From: Lachnospiraceae bacterium
GTDB lineage: Bacteria; Bacillota; Clostridia; Lachnospirales; Lachnospiraceae
Direction of reading: 5' to 3'
Assembly: GCA_017958585.1 (NCBI GenBank)
Contig: JAGDCK010000197.1
Location: 1-15,309 of the forward strand
DNA: 15,309 nucleotides
The notes beneath the pieces are model-generated. The model did not search any database. It was given only the letters and a program-made list of their open reading frames with translations, and was not told the origin of the DNA. Both the position numbers and the translations under genes were made by a program. Shown here in pieces: positions 8,124 to 14,344 of the stretch. Positions within the stretch are counted from its first letter, which is position 1, and the number at the start of each line of letters is the position of its first letter.

Positions 8124-9047
8124 TTAGTTCTGTCCCTTAAGCTCCTCTGCAACCACTGCTGCAAGAGCGATGGAGTTAACCTTTGTCTCAAATGAATCCG
8201 AGCGGCTTGTAAGGATAACGGGAACCTTAGTACCTGTCAGGATGCATCCGTTCTTTACTCCGGGAACTGTGTGAACAAGTGCCTTGTAAACTGTGTTTCC
8301 TGCATGAATATCGGGGAAGAGAAGGATATCTGCATCTCCCTGGATCTTTCTGTCGAGGGCTCCCTTGTGCTTTGCTGCCTCAGGATCGATCGCAAGGTCA
8401 AGTGACAAAGGACCGTCAACGATACAATCCTTGATCTCACCCTTTTCATTCATCTCCGTAAGCTGTCCTGCCTCAACTGTTGCAGGCATCTTGGGGTTGA
8501 TGACTTCAACTGCCGCAAGGGGTGCAACCTTGGGGCAAGCCACTCCGCAGGCCTTTGCCACGGGAACGGTGTTATTTATGATAGCTGCCTTATCCTCAAG
8601 TGTGGGATATGTCATGAATGCTACGTCTGTGAGGAACAGAAGTCTGTCGTATCCGGGTACGTCAAATACGGCTACGTGTGAGAGGGGCTTACCTGTTCTG
8701 AGTCCCACCTCTTTGTCCAGAACGCTCTTTAAGAAGTTCTTTGTATCGATGATGCCCTTCATGTACATGTCAACCTTGCCGTCGTGTGCAAGCTTAACAG
8801 CTGTAAGAGATGCCTCGATATTGTCCTCCACATTTATGATCTCGAAGTCGCTTATGTCAATTTTAAGTTCTGCGGCGATCGCCTTGATCTTTGCCTCATC
8901 TCCTACAAGAACAGCATCTGCGATTCCACGGTCTTTTGCCGCTCTGACTGCTTCGATTACCGCTGAATCCTGTGCTACGGAAACAGCTACTTTTTTCATT
9001 CCGACTGTTTTAACTTTAGAAATAAGTTCGTCAAAACCCTTACTCAT
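8124..9047 (-). CDS. ptb: Phosphate butyryltransferase
   Basis: Ptb exchanges the CoA of butyryl-CoA for phosphate, supplying butyryl phosphate to butyrate kinase. The product has 307 residues, the usual length. It matches the PTA/PTB family throughout: an N-terminal VAVSVAQDSAVIEAVRAAKD segment, VLVGDEAKI, a central MYMKGIIDTKNFLKSVLDK stretch, and a C-terminal DILLFPDIHAGNTVYKAL segment. It is the first gene of the ptb-buk pair, and AAAGGA precedes the ATG. A candidate promoter sits directly upstream, its -35 box three bases from the end of the HAD gene. The paired kinase supports butyryl over acetyl specificity. Confidence 0.95.
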   Translation of the reverse strand: MSKGFDELISKVKTVGMKKVAVSVAQDSAVIEAVRAAKDRGIADAVLVGDEAKIKAIAAELKIDISDFEIINVEDNIEASLTAVKLAHDGKVDMYMKGIIDTKNFLKSVLDKEVGLRTGKPLSHVAVFDVPGYDRLLFLTDVAFMTYPTLEDKAAIINNTVPVAKACGVACPKVAPLAAVEVINPKMPATVEAGQLTEMNEKGEIKDCIVDGPLSLDLAIDPEAAKHKGALDRKIQGDADILLFPDIHAGNTVYKALVHTVPGVKNGCILTGTKVPVILTSRSDSFETKVNSIALAAVVAEELKGQN

Positions 9048-9127
9048 GTTAATTATTCCTTTCCGCCTCTCCGGGCATATATATTAAATAGGTAACTCTC
9101 AGCTTCCTATTTTTTTGCATCGTTAAA

Positions 9128-9156
9128 AGAATAACACAGTAAAGTGTAAAAATCAA
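9128..9156 (-). promoter_or_regulatory. Candidate promoter of ptb-buk
   Basis: On the minus strand, TTGATT (9151-9156) is followed after 17 bp by TATTCT (9128-9133), with the extended -10 dinucleotide TG before it (TGTTATTCT). A leader of about 73 nt would result. It contains a 7-bp stem, AAATAGG/CCTATTT (9086-9092 with 9106-9112). The -10 box is imperfect, so readthrough from the HAD gene is also possible. Confidence 0.5.
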
Positions 9157-9158
9157 GA

Positions 9159-9839
9159 TTACCCAAGGAATACTGCGAGCTTCGACAGATCGCTGACGTT
9201 TCCATAGAGCATGGGCATAAGTTCCTCCGTGACAGGGGTCTGATCGGGCACCATCACGGTTTTACATCCGGCAAGATATCCGCTTATCACTCCGTTTGGC
9301 GAATCTTCCACCACCAGGCACTCCTCGGGCTTTAGATTAAGCTTGTCACAGGTATATATATAGATATCCGGTGCAGGCTTCCCCTTCTCCACCAGTGTGG
9401 CTGAGACTATCTCGTCGAAATATTCATAAAGACCCACTCTCTTTAAAGTCTCACTTGCCCTGTCAAGGGGTGTGGCGGTGGCAAGAGCGATCAGGATGTT
9501 CTTTTCCTTTAATATCTCCATGATCTGAACGGCGCCTTCTTTCAGCTCATATTCATGAGTCAAAAAGAATTCCTTCATGATACTGCGTCTGATCTCTCTT
9601 ACTGCCTCGTAGTCAAAGTCTTCTCCGTACCATTCTTTGAACTTTTCTATTGAATAGGGCTTTCCCAGGCTTCTGACATACAGAGCCTGCTCATCGCTCA
9701 TCTCATATCCTGCTTTCTTTAAGGCCTCGGGCCAAAACTTTCTAAACCACTTTTCCGTATCCACCAATGTTCCGTCCATATCAAAAATAACAGCCTTTAT
9801 TTTATTATCCATTTTCTTTTCTCTTACTCCCTTTTTCAT
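9159..9839 (-). CDS. HAD-superfamily hydrolase, beta-phosphoglucomutase/phosphatase-like
   Basis: Members of this family remove or move phosphate on small sugar phosphates by way of an aspartyl-phosphate. All four HAD motifs are visible: FDMDGTLVDTE (nucleophile Asp and acid/base Asp), the ATATP threonine motif, the KGKPAPDIYIY lysine motif, and VVEDSPNG with the acidic pair. The helical cap after motif I (WFRKFWPEALKKAG onward) marks subfamily IA. Length is 226 residues from the first ATG or 217 from a second ATG at 9812 (MDNKIKAV). The second start better fits the family, but neither has a good ribosome binding site. It is transcribed toward ptb, with only 111 bp between them. Substrate cannot be read from sequence; phosphoglycolate, beta-glucose-1-phosphate or 2-deoxyglucose-6-phosphate are family options. 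Confidence 0.88.
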   Translation of the reverse strand: MKKGVREKKMDNKIKAVIFDMDGTLVDTEKWFRKFWPEALKKAGYEMSDEQALYVRSLGKPYSIEKFKEWYGEDFDYEAVREIRRSIMKEFFLTHEYELKEGAVQIMEILKEKNILIALATATPLDRASETLKRVGLYEYFDEIVSATLVEKGKPAPDIYIYTCDKLNLKPEECLVVEDSPNGVISGYLAGCKTVMVPDQTPVTEELMPMLYGNVSDLSKLAVFLG

Positions 9840-9871
9840 GGTTTTATTTTCATCCGTAAAATGCCTTATAT

Positions 9872-9915
9872 CCCGTTGACCGGGTAGGATTGGACGTTTA
9901 TGACGGTTTTGTCAT
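9872..9915. other. Two short inverted repeats upstream of the HAD gene
   Basis: CCCG-TTGAC-CGGG (9872-9884) and ATGAC-GGTTTT-GTCAT (9900-9915) lie 33-76 bp upstream of the HAD start. They could be operator half-sites or leader hairpins. I could not find a convincing promoter for the HAD gene in 9840-10003, and saw nothing else there. Confidence 0.35.
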
Positions 9916-10003
9916 TTTAATTCATTTTCACAGATCGCTTATTTACGCGGTTTTTAAAAATACTGACACATTCAAAATGTTAATTCTGGAATTAATTTAC
10001 TAA

Positions 10004-10247
10004 GGGCGCTGCAATCTGCACTTTGGCGCATTCTTTTCTTTAGCCTTTACTTCGCAGAAAAATCGAAGGAATTTCCATTACAAGAATGCATGTCGCTTGC
10101 GACATGCTCGCGCCGAGCGCGTGTTGCTTTAGCAACAATCTTCTTCTCGCGCGAGTGCGCATCCTTAGCGGAGCGCTTTTTACTTTATAGGAAATTCGGA
10201 GGAATTTCCTATAAAGTAAAGAATAAGCGCATCGCTTAGCGATACGC
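10004..10247. repeat. Mosaic of palindromic hairpins
   Basis: This non-coding stretch is a chain of stem-loops: GCATGTCGC/GCGACATGC (10088-10107), GCTCG/CGAGC (10106-10118), TGTTGCT/AGCAACA (10122-10137), CTCGCGCGAG (10146-10155), an imperfect GCGCATCC/GGAGCGC hairpin (10157-10176), an 18-bp perfect stem (10179-10220) and GCGCATCGC/GCGATACGC with one mismatch (10227-10247). Several share the apex GCTT(A)GC while their stems differ yet still pair. It is more GC-rich than the flanking intergenic DNA. It ends 2 bp from the stop of the small Cys-rich gene and could terminate or stabilise its transcript. It resembles an interspersed mosaic element rather than a gene; no open frame there looks protein-like. 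Confidence 0.75.
10179..10220. repeat. 18-bp perfect palindrome with hexaloop
   Basis: TTTACTTTATAGGAAATT (10179-10196) pairs perfectly with the sequence at 10203-10220 around the loop CGGAGG. A decayed direct copy of the left arm, loop and start of the right arm lies at 10046-10076 (25 of 31 bases identical) and has lost the stem. The plus-strand loop carries GGAGG, a Shine-Dalgarno-like string, with no start codon nearby. It is probably one unit of a repeat family. Confidence 0.85.
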
Positions 10248-10249
10248 CC

Positions 10250-10423
10250 TCAAATATCAAGTCTCATCTGAACGCCGGTCATCTCGTCATAATCGTCACA
10301 TTCAGAGATGAATCCTTCGTTTTCTTCCTTACATATACAATCAAAATCCTGATGCATACAAGTGCTGCAGATGCATCTGTAGCAATCCTGCCCTGCGCAC
10401 ACTTTCTCTTCCATATCCGCCAT
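10250..10423 (-). CDS. Small cysteine-rich protein (57 aa)
   Basis: This frame starts MADMEEKVCAGQDCYRC and ends at TGA 10250-10252. It has eight cysteines in 57 residues, at 9, 14, 17, 19, 22, 29, 31 and 42, seven of them packed in residues 9-31 as C-x4-C-x2-C-x-C-x2-C-x6-C-x-C. An acidic tail follows (ECDDYDEM). The dense CxxC/CxC pattern suggests zinc, iron-sulfur or other metal binding in the cytosol; no signal peptide or membrane segment is present. GGGA lies five bases before the ATG at 10423. A good minus-strand promoter lies about 70 bp upstream (10492-10521). The same frame stays open upstream to a TAA and still looks protein-like (RIDAVFIDPEGYGKL), so a non-ATG start or a lost N-terminus is possible. 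I do not recognise the family. Confidence 0.65.
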   Translation of the reverse strand: MADMEEKVCAGQDCYRCICSTCMHQDFDCICKEENEGFISECDDYDEMTGVQMRLDI

Positions 10424-10491
10424 AAGTTTCCCATATCCTTCCGGATCTATGAAAACCGCATCAATCCTGCATACGGTTTAAGATCATAGAA

Positions 10492-10521
10492 ATCATACCA
10501 TCCTTTTGCACTTGTTGTCAA
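10492..10521 (-). promoter_or_regulatory. Promoter of the small Cys-rich gene
   Basis: On the minus strand, a perfect TTGACA (10516-10521) and TATGAT (10492-10497) are separated by 18 bp; a second TATGAT follows at 10483-10488. Transcription would start near 10485, roughly 60 nt before the ATG. Its -35 box lies inside the spacer of the plus-strand promoter 10506-10534. Confidence 0.65.
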
Positions 10522-10534
10522 TTTATGGTAGAAT
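10506..10534 (+). promoter_or_regulatory. Distal promoter of the histidine phosphatase gene
   Basis: TTGCAC (10506-10511), 17 bp, then TAGAAT (10529-10534) with the extended -10 TGG before it. It would give a leader of about 155 nt that contains a hairpin, GTGTTTATCT with AGATAAAACAC (10547-10573, one bulge), and a CGAGT/ACTCG pairing further on. It overlaps the opposing promoter, so the two probably compete. Confidence 0.5.
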
Positions 10535-10637
10535 TCTGTAGGCTTAGTGTTTATCTTAACTCAGATAAAACACGCTCACAAGTTTCATCCGTGTTTAACA
10601 TTCGCAAAATGTATTTCCGAGTAAGCCCGGCAGTCGC

Positions 10638-10665
10638 TTGACTCGTTGTTATAACAAAATAAAAT
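10638..10665 (+). promoter_or_regulatory. Proximal promoter candidate of the histidine phosphatase gene
   Basis: TTGACT (10638-10643), 16 bp, then TAAAAT (10660-10665). The spacer holds the perfect dyad TTGTTATAACAA (10645-10656), a possible operator. Transcription would start near 10672, just upstream of the AGAGG ribosome binding site at 10684-10688. Confidence 0.45.
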
Positions 10666-10694
10666 CACTTTATTTTTATTTATAGAGGTTATTT

Positions 10695-11303
10695 ATGAGA
10701 TTATATGTATTAAGACATGGCAAAACACCATGGAACAAAGAGAAAAGATTTCAGGGTCAGACCAATATTCCTCTGGCCGAGGAGGGTGTCAGTCTTGCGC
10801 GCAAGATAGGCGAAGGCATGAAGGATATTCAGATCGACTATTGTTTTTCATCCCCTCTTGCAAGAGCCGTAAATACGGCGGTTTTGGTGCTTGGAGACCG
10901 CGATATTCCCGTTGTTGCCGACGACCTGATAAAAGAGATAAGTTTCGGCGAACTGGAAGGAAAATGTGTCCTTCCCGGAACCGATGTGGACGAGGAATAT
11001 ATGAAGAAATTCTATGAAGATCCTTTTAACTGTCCTCCCGGTAAGGGCGGAGAAACCTTCAAGGAGCTCTGCGACAGAGCCAAGCGCTTTACGGACAAGC
11101 TTATCGCCGATCCCAAATACAAAGACTCTTCCATCCTCATATCCTGCCACGGTGCCTGCGGAAGAGCCATACTCAATGCTTTTTCGGACACACCGGAGGA
11201 CTTCTGGCTTGGCAGAGTACCACGAAACTGCGCCGTCTCCATCATTGATATAGACGAAAACGGCACAGGAAAGATCACTGAACTTGACCATATGTATGCT
11301 TAG
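10695..11303 (+). CDS. Histidine phosphatase family protein (phosphoglycerate mutase-like)
   Basis: This 202-residue cytosolic enzyme belongs to the branch-1 histidine phosphatases, which form a phosphohistidine during catalysis. The catalytic RHG is at 7-9 (LRHGKTPWN), a second phosphate-pocket Arg is in SSPLARA (R57), the probable proton-donor Glu is in KEISFGELEG (E81), and the second catalytic His is in SCHGACGRAIL (H152). The set is complete, so activity is expected. Family members include phosphoglycerate mutases, alpha-ribazole phosphatase (CobC) and broad phosphatases. With no cobalamin genes nearby, a general sugar-phosphate or nucleotide phosphatase is the safer call. AGAGG lies six bases before the ATG. 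It is a single-gene unit on the plus strand, with its own promoters and a strong terminator, between minus-strand genes. Confidence 0.9.
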   Translation: MRLYVLRHGKTPWNKEKRFQGQTNIPLAEEGVSLARKIGEGMKDIQIDYCFSSPLARAVNTAVLVLGDRDIPVVADDLIKEISFGELEGKCVLPGTDVDEEYMKKFYEDPFNCPPGKGGETFKELCDRAKRFTDKLIADPKYKDSSILISCHGACGRAILNAFSDTPEDFWLGRVPRNCAVSIIDIDENGTGKITELDHMYA

Positions 11304-11332
11304 AACTGTTTTTAATCAGTTTCTGCTTTTAT

Positions 11333-11369
11333 GAGGATTTACTTATCTGTGAATCCTCTTTTTATTTTA
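11333..11369 (+). terminator. Intrinsic terminator of the histidine phosphatase gene
   Basis: GAGGATTTAC (11333-11342) pairs with GTGAATCCTC (11349-11358), ten pairs with one G-U, around the loop TTATCT. TTTTTATTTT follows. The T-run covers the stop codon of the convergent glycosyltransferase gene. The minus-strand reading has no U-tract, so it serves mainly the plus strand. Confidence 0.9.
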
Positions 11370-12300
11370 ATTTCTCGCTCTTTTTCTTTGATACACGCAT
11401 CAGTCTGTACTCAAAGTCCCTCTTGTCCTTTGCGGCAAGAACCTGCAATATCATTCCGGAAAAGAAAGACTGAATTCCGGCCAAAGCCACAAATCCGCTG
11501 GCGATAAGAGTAGGGAATCTCGGCACCAGGCCCGTCTCAAAGAATGTGATAAATATGGGCACCATAAGTATCAACGAAATCGCCCAAAAGCATGCCGCCA
11601 TGATCCCGAAAAACTGCATGGGCTTGTAGTTTTTGTAAAGCTGAAGCATCTTTCTGATGACTTTAAATCCGTCGGAGAAGGTATTAAGCTTTGACACGCT
11701 TCCCTCCGGTCTGTCTCTGTATGTGACCACCACGTTGTCAACCTGCATTCCGTAATTTACGGCATGTATGGTCATCTCGGTCTCTATCTCAAATCCCTTT
11801 GAAAATACAGGGAATGTCTTTACAAATTCGTAGGAGAACGCTCTGTAACCTGTCATGATATCCTTGATATCCGACTTAAAAAGGCGGTTAATGCCCCAGC
11901 GCATCAGGGAGTTTCCAAAGTTGTGGAACGGACGCTTATTCTCCGTAAAATATGTGGATGAAAGTCTGTCACCCACCACCATGTCGGAGTTTCTGTTAAG
12001 CACCAGATCCACCATCTCCTGCGCTGACTCCAAGGGATAAGTATCATCACCGTCGATCATAAGGTAACATTTTGCATTGATCTCTCTGAACATCCTGCGG
12101 ATGACATTTCCCTTGCCCTGCTTATATTCATGTCTGACCACCGCTCCGGCTCTTTTTGCGATCTCTGCGGTATCATCCGTGGAATTATTGTCATATACGT
12201 AAACCACAGCCTTCGGCAGGTATTTTTTTACATCCGTAACAACCTTTTCAATTGTCTTTGCCTCATTGTAGCAGGGTATCAAAACCGCGATCTTGTCCAT
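11362..12300 (-). CDS. Family 2 glycosyltransferase, polyprenyl-phosphate type
   Basis: The 312-residue product should transfer a sugar from a nucleotide sugar to a membrane polyprenyl phosphate, feeding cell-surface glycan assembly. The GT-A domain covers about 1-215: IAVLIPCYNEAKTIEKVV at the N-terminus, YDNNSTDDT, KGNVIRR, the metal-binding DGDD at 83-86 in MIDGDDTYP, and GYRAFS at 151-156. Two membrane helices follow at about 228-252 and 264-288, then a basic tail ending KKKSEKLK. This matches the GtrB/DPM1-like class. The frame is open to 12336, but the ATG at 12300 has AGGAG eight bases upstream and begins the family's usual IPCYNE start. It has its own promoter, so it is probably not part of the upstream ykgJ unit. 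Donor sugar is unknown. Confidence 0.93.
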   Translation of the reverse strand: MDKIAVLIPCYNEAKTIEKVVTDVKKYLPKAVVYVYDNNSTDDTAEIAKRAGAVVRHEYKQGKGNVIRRMFREINAKCYLMIDGDDTYPLESAQEMVDLVLNRNSDMVVGDRLSSTYFTENKRPFHNFGNSLMRWGINRLFKSDIKDIMTGYRAFSYEFVKTFPVFSKGFEIETEMTIHAVNYGMQVDNVVVTYRDRPEGSVSKLNTFSDGFKVIRKMLQLYKNYKPMQFFGIMAACFWAISLILMVPIFITFFETGLVPRFPTLIASGFVALAGIQSFFSGMILQVLAAKDKRDFEYRLMRVSKKKSEKLK

Positions 12301-12334
12301 CAAAATGCTCCTAAATCCTATTTTTATCAAAAAC

Positions 12335-12362
12335 ATTATAGCATAAACTTCCCCTCCTTCAA
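12335..12362 (-). promoter_or_regulatory. Promoter of the glycosyltransferase gene
   Basis: On the minus strand, TTGAAG (12357-12362), 16 bp, then a perfect TATAAT (12335-12340) with the extended -10 TGC. The inverted repeat TCCTTC-AAC-GAAGGA (12355-12369) covers the -35 box and could be an operator. Transcription would start near 12328, about 28 nt before the ATG. Confidence 0.75.
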
Positions 12363-12397
12363 CGAAGGAAAGCTCATCTTAAAACTAAATTAATATA

Positions 12398-12413
12398 TTT
12401 CCCGGGCAGGAAA
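12398..12413 (-). terminator. Possible weak terminator after the ykgJ-like gene
   Basis: TTTCC (12398-12402) and GGAAA (12409-12413) form a short stem around CGGGCA, eight bases past the stop codon. The minus-strand sequence after it is AT-rich (ATATTAATTT) but has no proper U-run, so termination may be weak. Confidence 0.3.
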
Positions 12414-12420
12414 AACAAGG

Positions 12421-13068
12421 TCAGAAACTCTTAAGTCTCTCATTAAACTGTGTATAAAAATCTCTTTCCTCTTCATACGGGGTCATAAAAAATGAAGTCA
12501 AAACCTTCATGTTTATAGCCTTGATATTTTCGGGATCGGTCTCAGACTTTATATTTTCTCTGACGCTCTCTAGAAAGTCATGCCATTTTATGATAAAATC
12601 ATGATTTTCCTTTGGATCTTTTAAATCGATCCACTTTGAGACCTTCACCTTTGTGGGGTTTTTATAAACGCATTCCCCTGTCTGAAGAAAGTATTTAAAG
12701 TCACCTTTTTCATACACTCTTCCTAAGGGAAAGAGTCTGCAGATTCCGGGTCTGAATGAATGGATACTGCACCGTCCTTCACTGTCAAGAAAATTACAGT
12801 CTTCATCCGGCCCTGTCATCATCAGATGCGGCAGTATCACCCCATCTGCCATGCCAAGAGCCACGTATTTTTCCAGAAGTGCCATGAAGGGAACATTTAG
12901 ATTTACCGTAAGATTAAAGGCATCATAGGGATCCAAATATATGGAATCTCCCATTCCCGTGCAACAGGTGTGACACCCTACGCAACCGTGACAGTCAGCT
13001 TTTACCATGTCATTTGCAGTATAAAGTTTTCCATCCGATATTTCCTCAAGGGAAACATTTCTCTTCAT
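12421..13068 (-). CDS. YkgJ family cysteine-cluster protein
   Basis: The 215-residue cytosolic protein belongs to the YkgJ/UPF0153 family, which is thought to bind zinc or an iron-sulfur cluster through conserved cysteines; its biochemical role is not settled. Cysteines lie at 26, 29, 32, 35, 36, 91, 100, 110 and 133. The signature pieces are CHGCVGCHTCC, CNFLDSEGRCSIHSFRP, GICRLFPLG and TGEC. The C-terminal 75 residues are charged and helical with no recognised motif. GAGAGG lies five bases before the ATG. It starts 43 bp after the end of the CDF transporter gene with no terminator between, so the two are probably cotranscribed. A metal-binding protein beside a metal transporter fits a metal-handling unit, but that link is inference. 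Confidence 0.88.
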   Translation of the reverse strand: MKRNVSLEEISDGKLYTANDMVKADCHGCVGCHTCCTGMGDSIYLDPYDAFNLTVNLNVPFMALLEKYVALGMADGVILPHLMMTGPDEDCNFLDSEGRCSIHSFRPGICRLFPLGRVYEKGDFKYFLQTGECVYKNPTKVKVSKWIDLKDPKENHDFIIKWHDFLESVRENIKSETDPENIKAINMKVLTSFFMTPYEEERDFYTQFNERLKSF

Positions 13069-13111
13069 CTCGCCTCTCCGTCCATGGACATTTATTGGAT
13101 CAAATATCTTA

Positions 13112-14233
13112 TCAGACTTCGTTCAGATCCGTATCAAGTCCCACGTCAAATATGTATCCGGGATAGTCTGCCTTAATGGCATCAACAGCGTCTGTATGGC
13201 TCTGCCTTCTGTCCTTTGAATCAAGGCTTATAACCAGGTCAAAGCTTATCTTTTTCTCTTCTTCATTCATGTAGAAGCCGTGGATACCCTTGACATACTG
13301 CTGCTCAAATGCCTTTTTGATGATGGCTTCCTCAACCTCTCTAATTCTTGCATCCGATGAATTTTTGGAATAAACACCTACAGCCACCAGATAGATACCG
13401 TACTTTTCATAGATATGGTCTGTTATCTTTCTTGAGAGTGTATCGATCTCAGAAGCCTTCAGATTTTCATCCACCTCGATATGCACGGAAGCCGTAAAAA
13501 GATCCGGACCGTAATTGTTGGTCACAAGGTCGTAGGCTCCTCTTACGCCTTCAAATGTCTTTATCTCTTTCTTTATATCAAGCACCATGGATAACTCCAG
13601 GGGCTCTCCAAGGATCTTTGAGATTGTCTCGACAAGCAGATCCACTCCTGTTTTTACAATGATAATGGCGATTCCTGCAGCAAGATACGGCTCCAGATTA
13701 ACCCTTGTAAATATAAAGATCACTGCAGCTACTATGGTTGCTATGGAAACAGTTACATCAAGCAGAGCCTCGCTTCCGGAAGCTACCAGAGAATCGGAGT
13801 TTGCCTTTTTGCCCTGGGCTTTTGTATAAGTTGCAAGAGCGAATTTAACCACAACCGCCACCATCAGGATAATTATGGACAATGTTGAATGATCAGCCTC
13901 TTCAGGATGGATTATCTTTTTTACGGATTCCACAAATGCCGTTATACCTGCATAGGTTACGATAACCGAAATGATAAGGGCGGACAGATATTCTATCCTT
14001 CCGTATCCGAAGGGATGCTTTCTGTCAGCAGGTTTTCCCGCAAGAGCCGCACCGATTATGGTGATAAGGCTTGATGTGGCATCTGCCAGGTTATTGACAC
14101 CGTCGAGCACGATGGCTATGGAATTTGAGATTATTCCTATGATAGCCTTAAATGCAGCCAGGACTACGTTTACCACGATGCCCACGATGCTGGTCGTAAA
14201 GATTATTTTGATCCTGTCCTTTGATTCGTTCAT
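13112..14233 (-). CDS. Cation diffusion facilitator (CDF) family transporter
   Basis: CDF proteins export divalent metals (Zn, Mn, Fe, Co) from the cytoplasm by proton exchange as dimers. The 373-residue product has six membrane helices in residues 10-205, with the family motif HPFGYGRIEY at 73-82. In helix 2, DGVNNLAD puts N47 and D51 at the metal-site positions; in helix 5, EALLD puts E155 and D159 there. Zinc CDFs usually have His-Asp at both places, so the substrate may be manganese or iron. The cytosolic part is long: one ferredoxin-like domain at about 212-290 and what looks like a second at about 295-370, whereas most CDFs of 290-310 residues have one. GGAGG precedes the ATG by six bases. 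It probably leads an operon with the ykgJ-like gene. I saw no convincing promoter in the 111 bp upstream. Confidence 0.93.
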   Translation of the reverse strand: MNESKDRIKIIFTTSIVGIVVNVVLAAFKAIIGIISNSIAIVLDGVNNLADATSSLITIIGAALAGKPADRKHPFGYGRIEYLSALIISVIVTYAGITAFVESVKKIIHPEEADHSTLSIIILMVAVVVKFALATYTKAQGKKANSDSLVASGSEALLDVTVSIATIVAAVIFIFTRVNLEPYLAAGIAIIIVKTGVDLLVETISKILGEPLELSMVLDIKKEIKTFEGVRGAYDLVTNNYGPDLFTASVHIEVDENLKASEIDTLSRKITDHIYEKYGIYLVAVGVYSKNSSDARIREVEEAIIKKAFEQQYVKGIHGFYMNEEEKKISFDLVISLDSKDRRQSHTDAVDAIKADYPGYIFDVGLDTDLNEV

Positions 14234-14344
14234 GTTTTGCCTCCGCTCATATGTATTGTTTTATCTGTATTCAAATAGGAATCTATTCCCACACATTTTT
14301 TATTTAAATGAATAATACTGCGTTTAATATGACCTGTTTGCACA

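Noticed and set aside
8365..9087. Plus-strand frame of 240 codons opposite ptb
   Set aside because: It is the shadow of ptb. Its Ser/Ala/Thr-rich composition is typical of antisense reading of such a gene.
9086..9116. Plus-strand terminator (AAATAGG/CCTATTT followed by T7)
   Set aside because: No plus-strand gene or promoter precedes it. It is more simply a hairpin in the ptb leader on the minus strand.
9840..9960. Promoter for the HAD gene using TATAAG near 9865
   Set aside because: No hexamer resembling TTGACA lies 16-18 bp upstream, and there is no TG extension.
10122..10137. Link between the TGTTGCT/AGCAACA hairpin and the TGTTGCAT octamers at the left edge
   Set aside because: Only six or seven bases are shared, the arrangement differs, and chance is enough to explain it.
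10250..10433. Alternative minus-strand frame from the ATG near 10434 (MGNLWRIWKRK...)
   Set aside because: It overlaps the Cys-rich frame and has a better-placed AAGGA, but its composition is not protein-like and it lacks the ordered cysteine pattern.
14246..14274. Promoter TTGAAT-17-TATGAG for the CDF gene
   Set aside because: Transcription would begin at or past the ribosome binding site at 14240-14244, leaving no usable leader.
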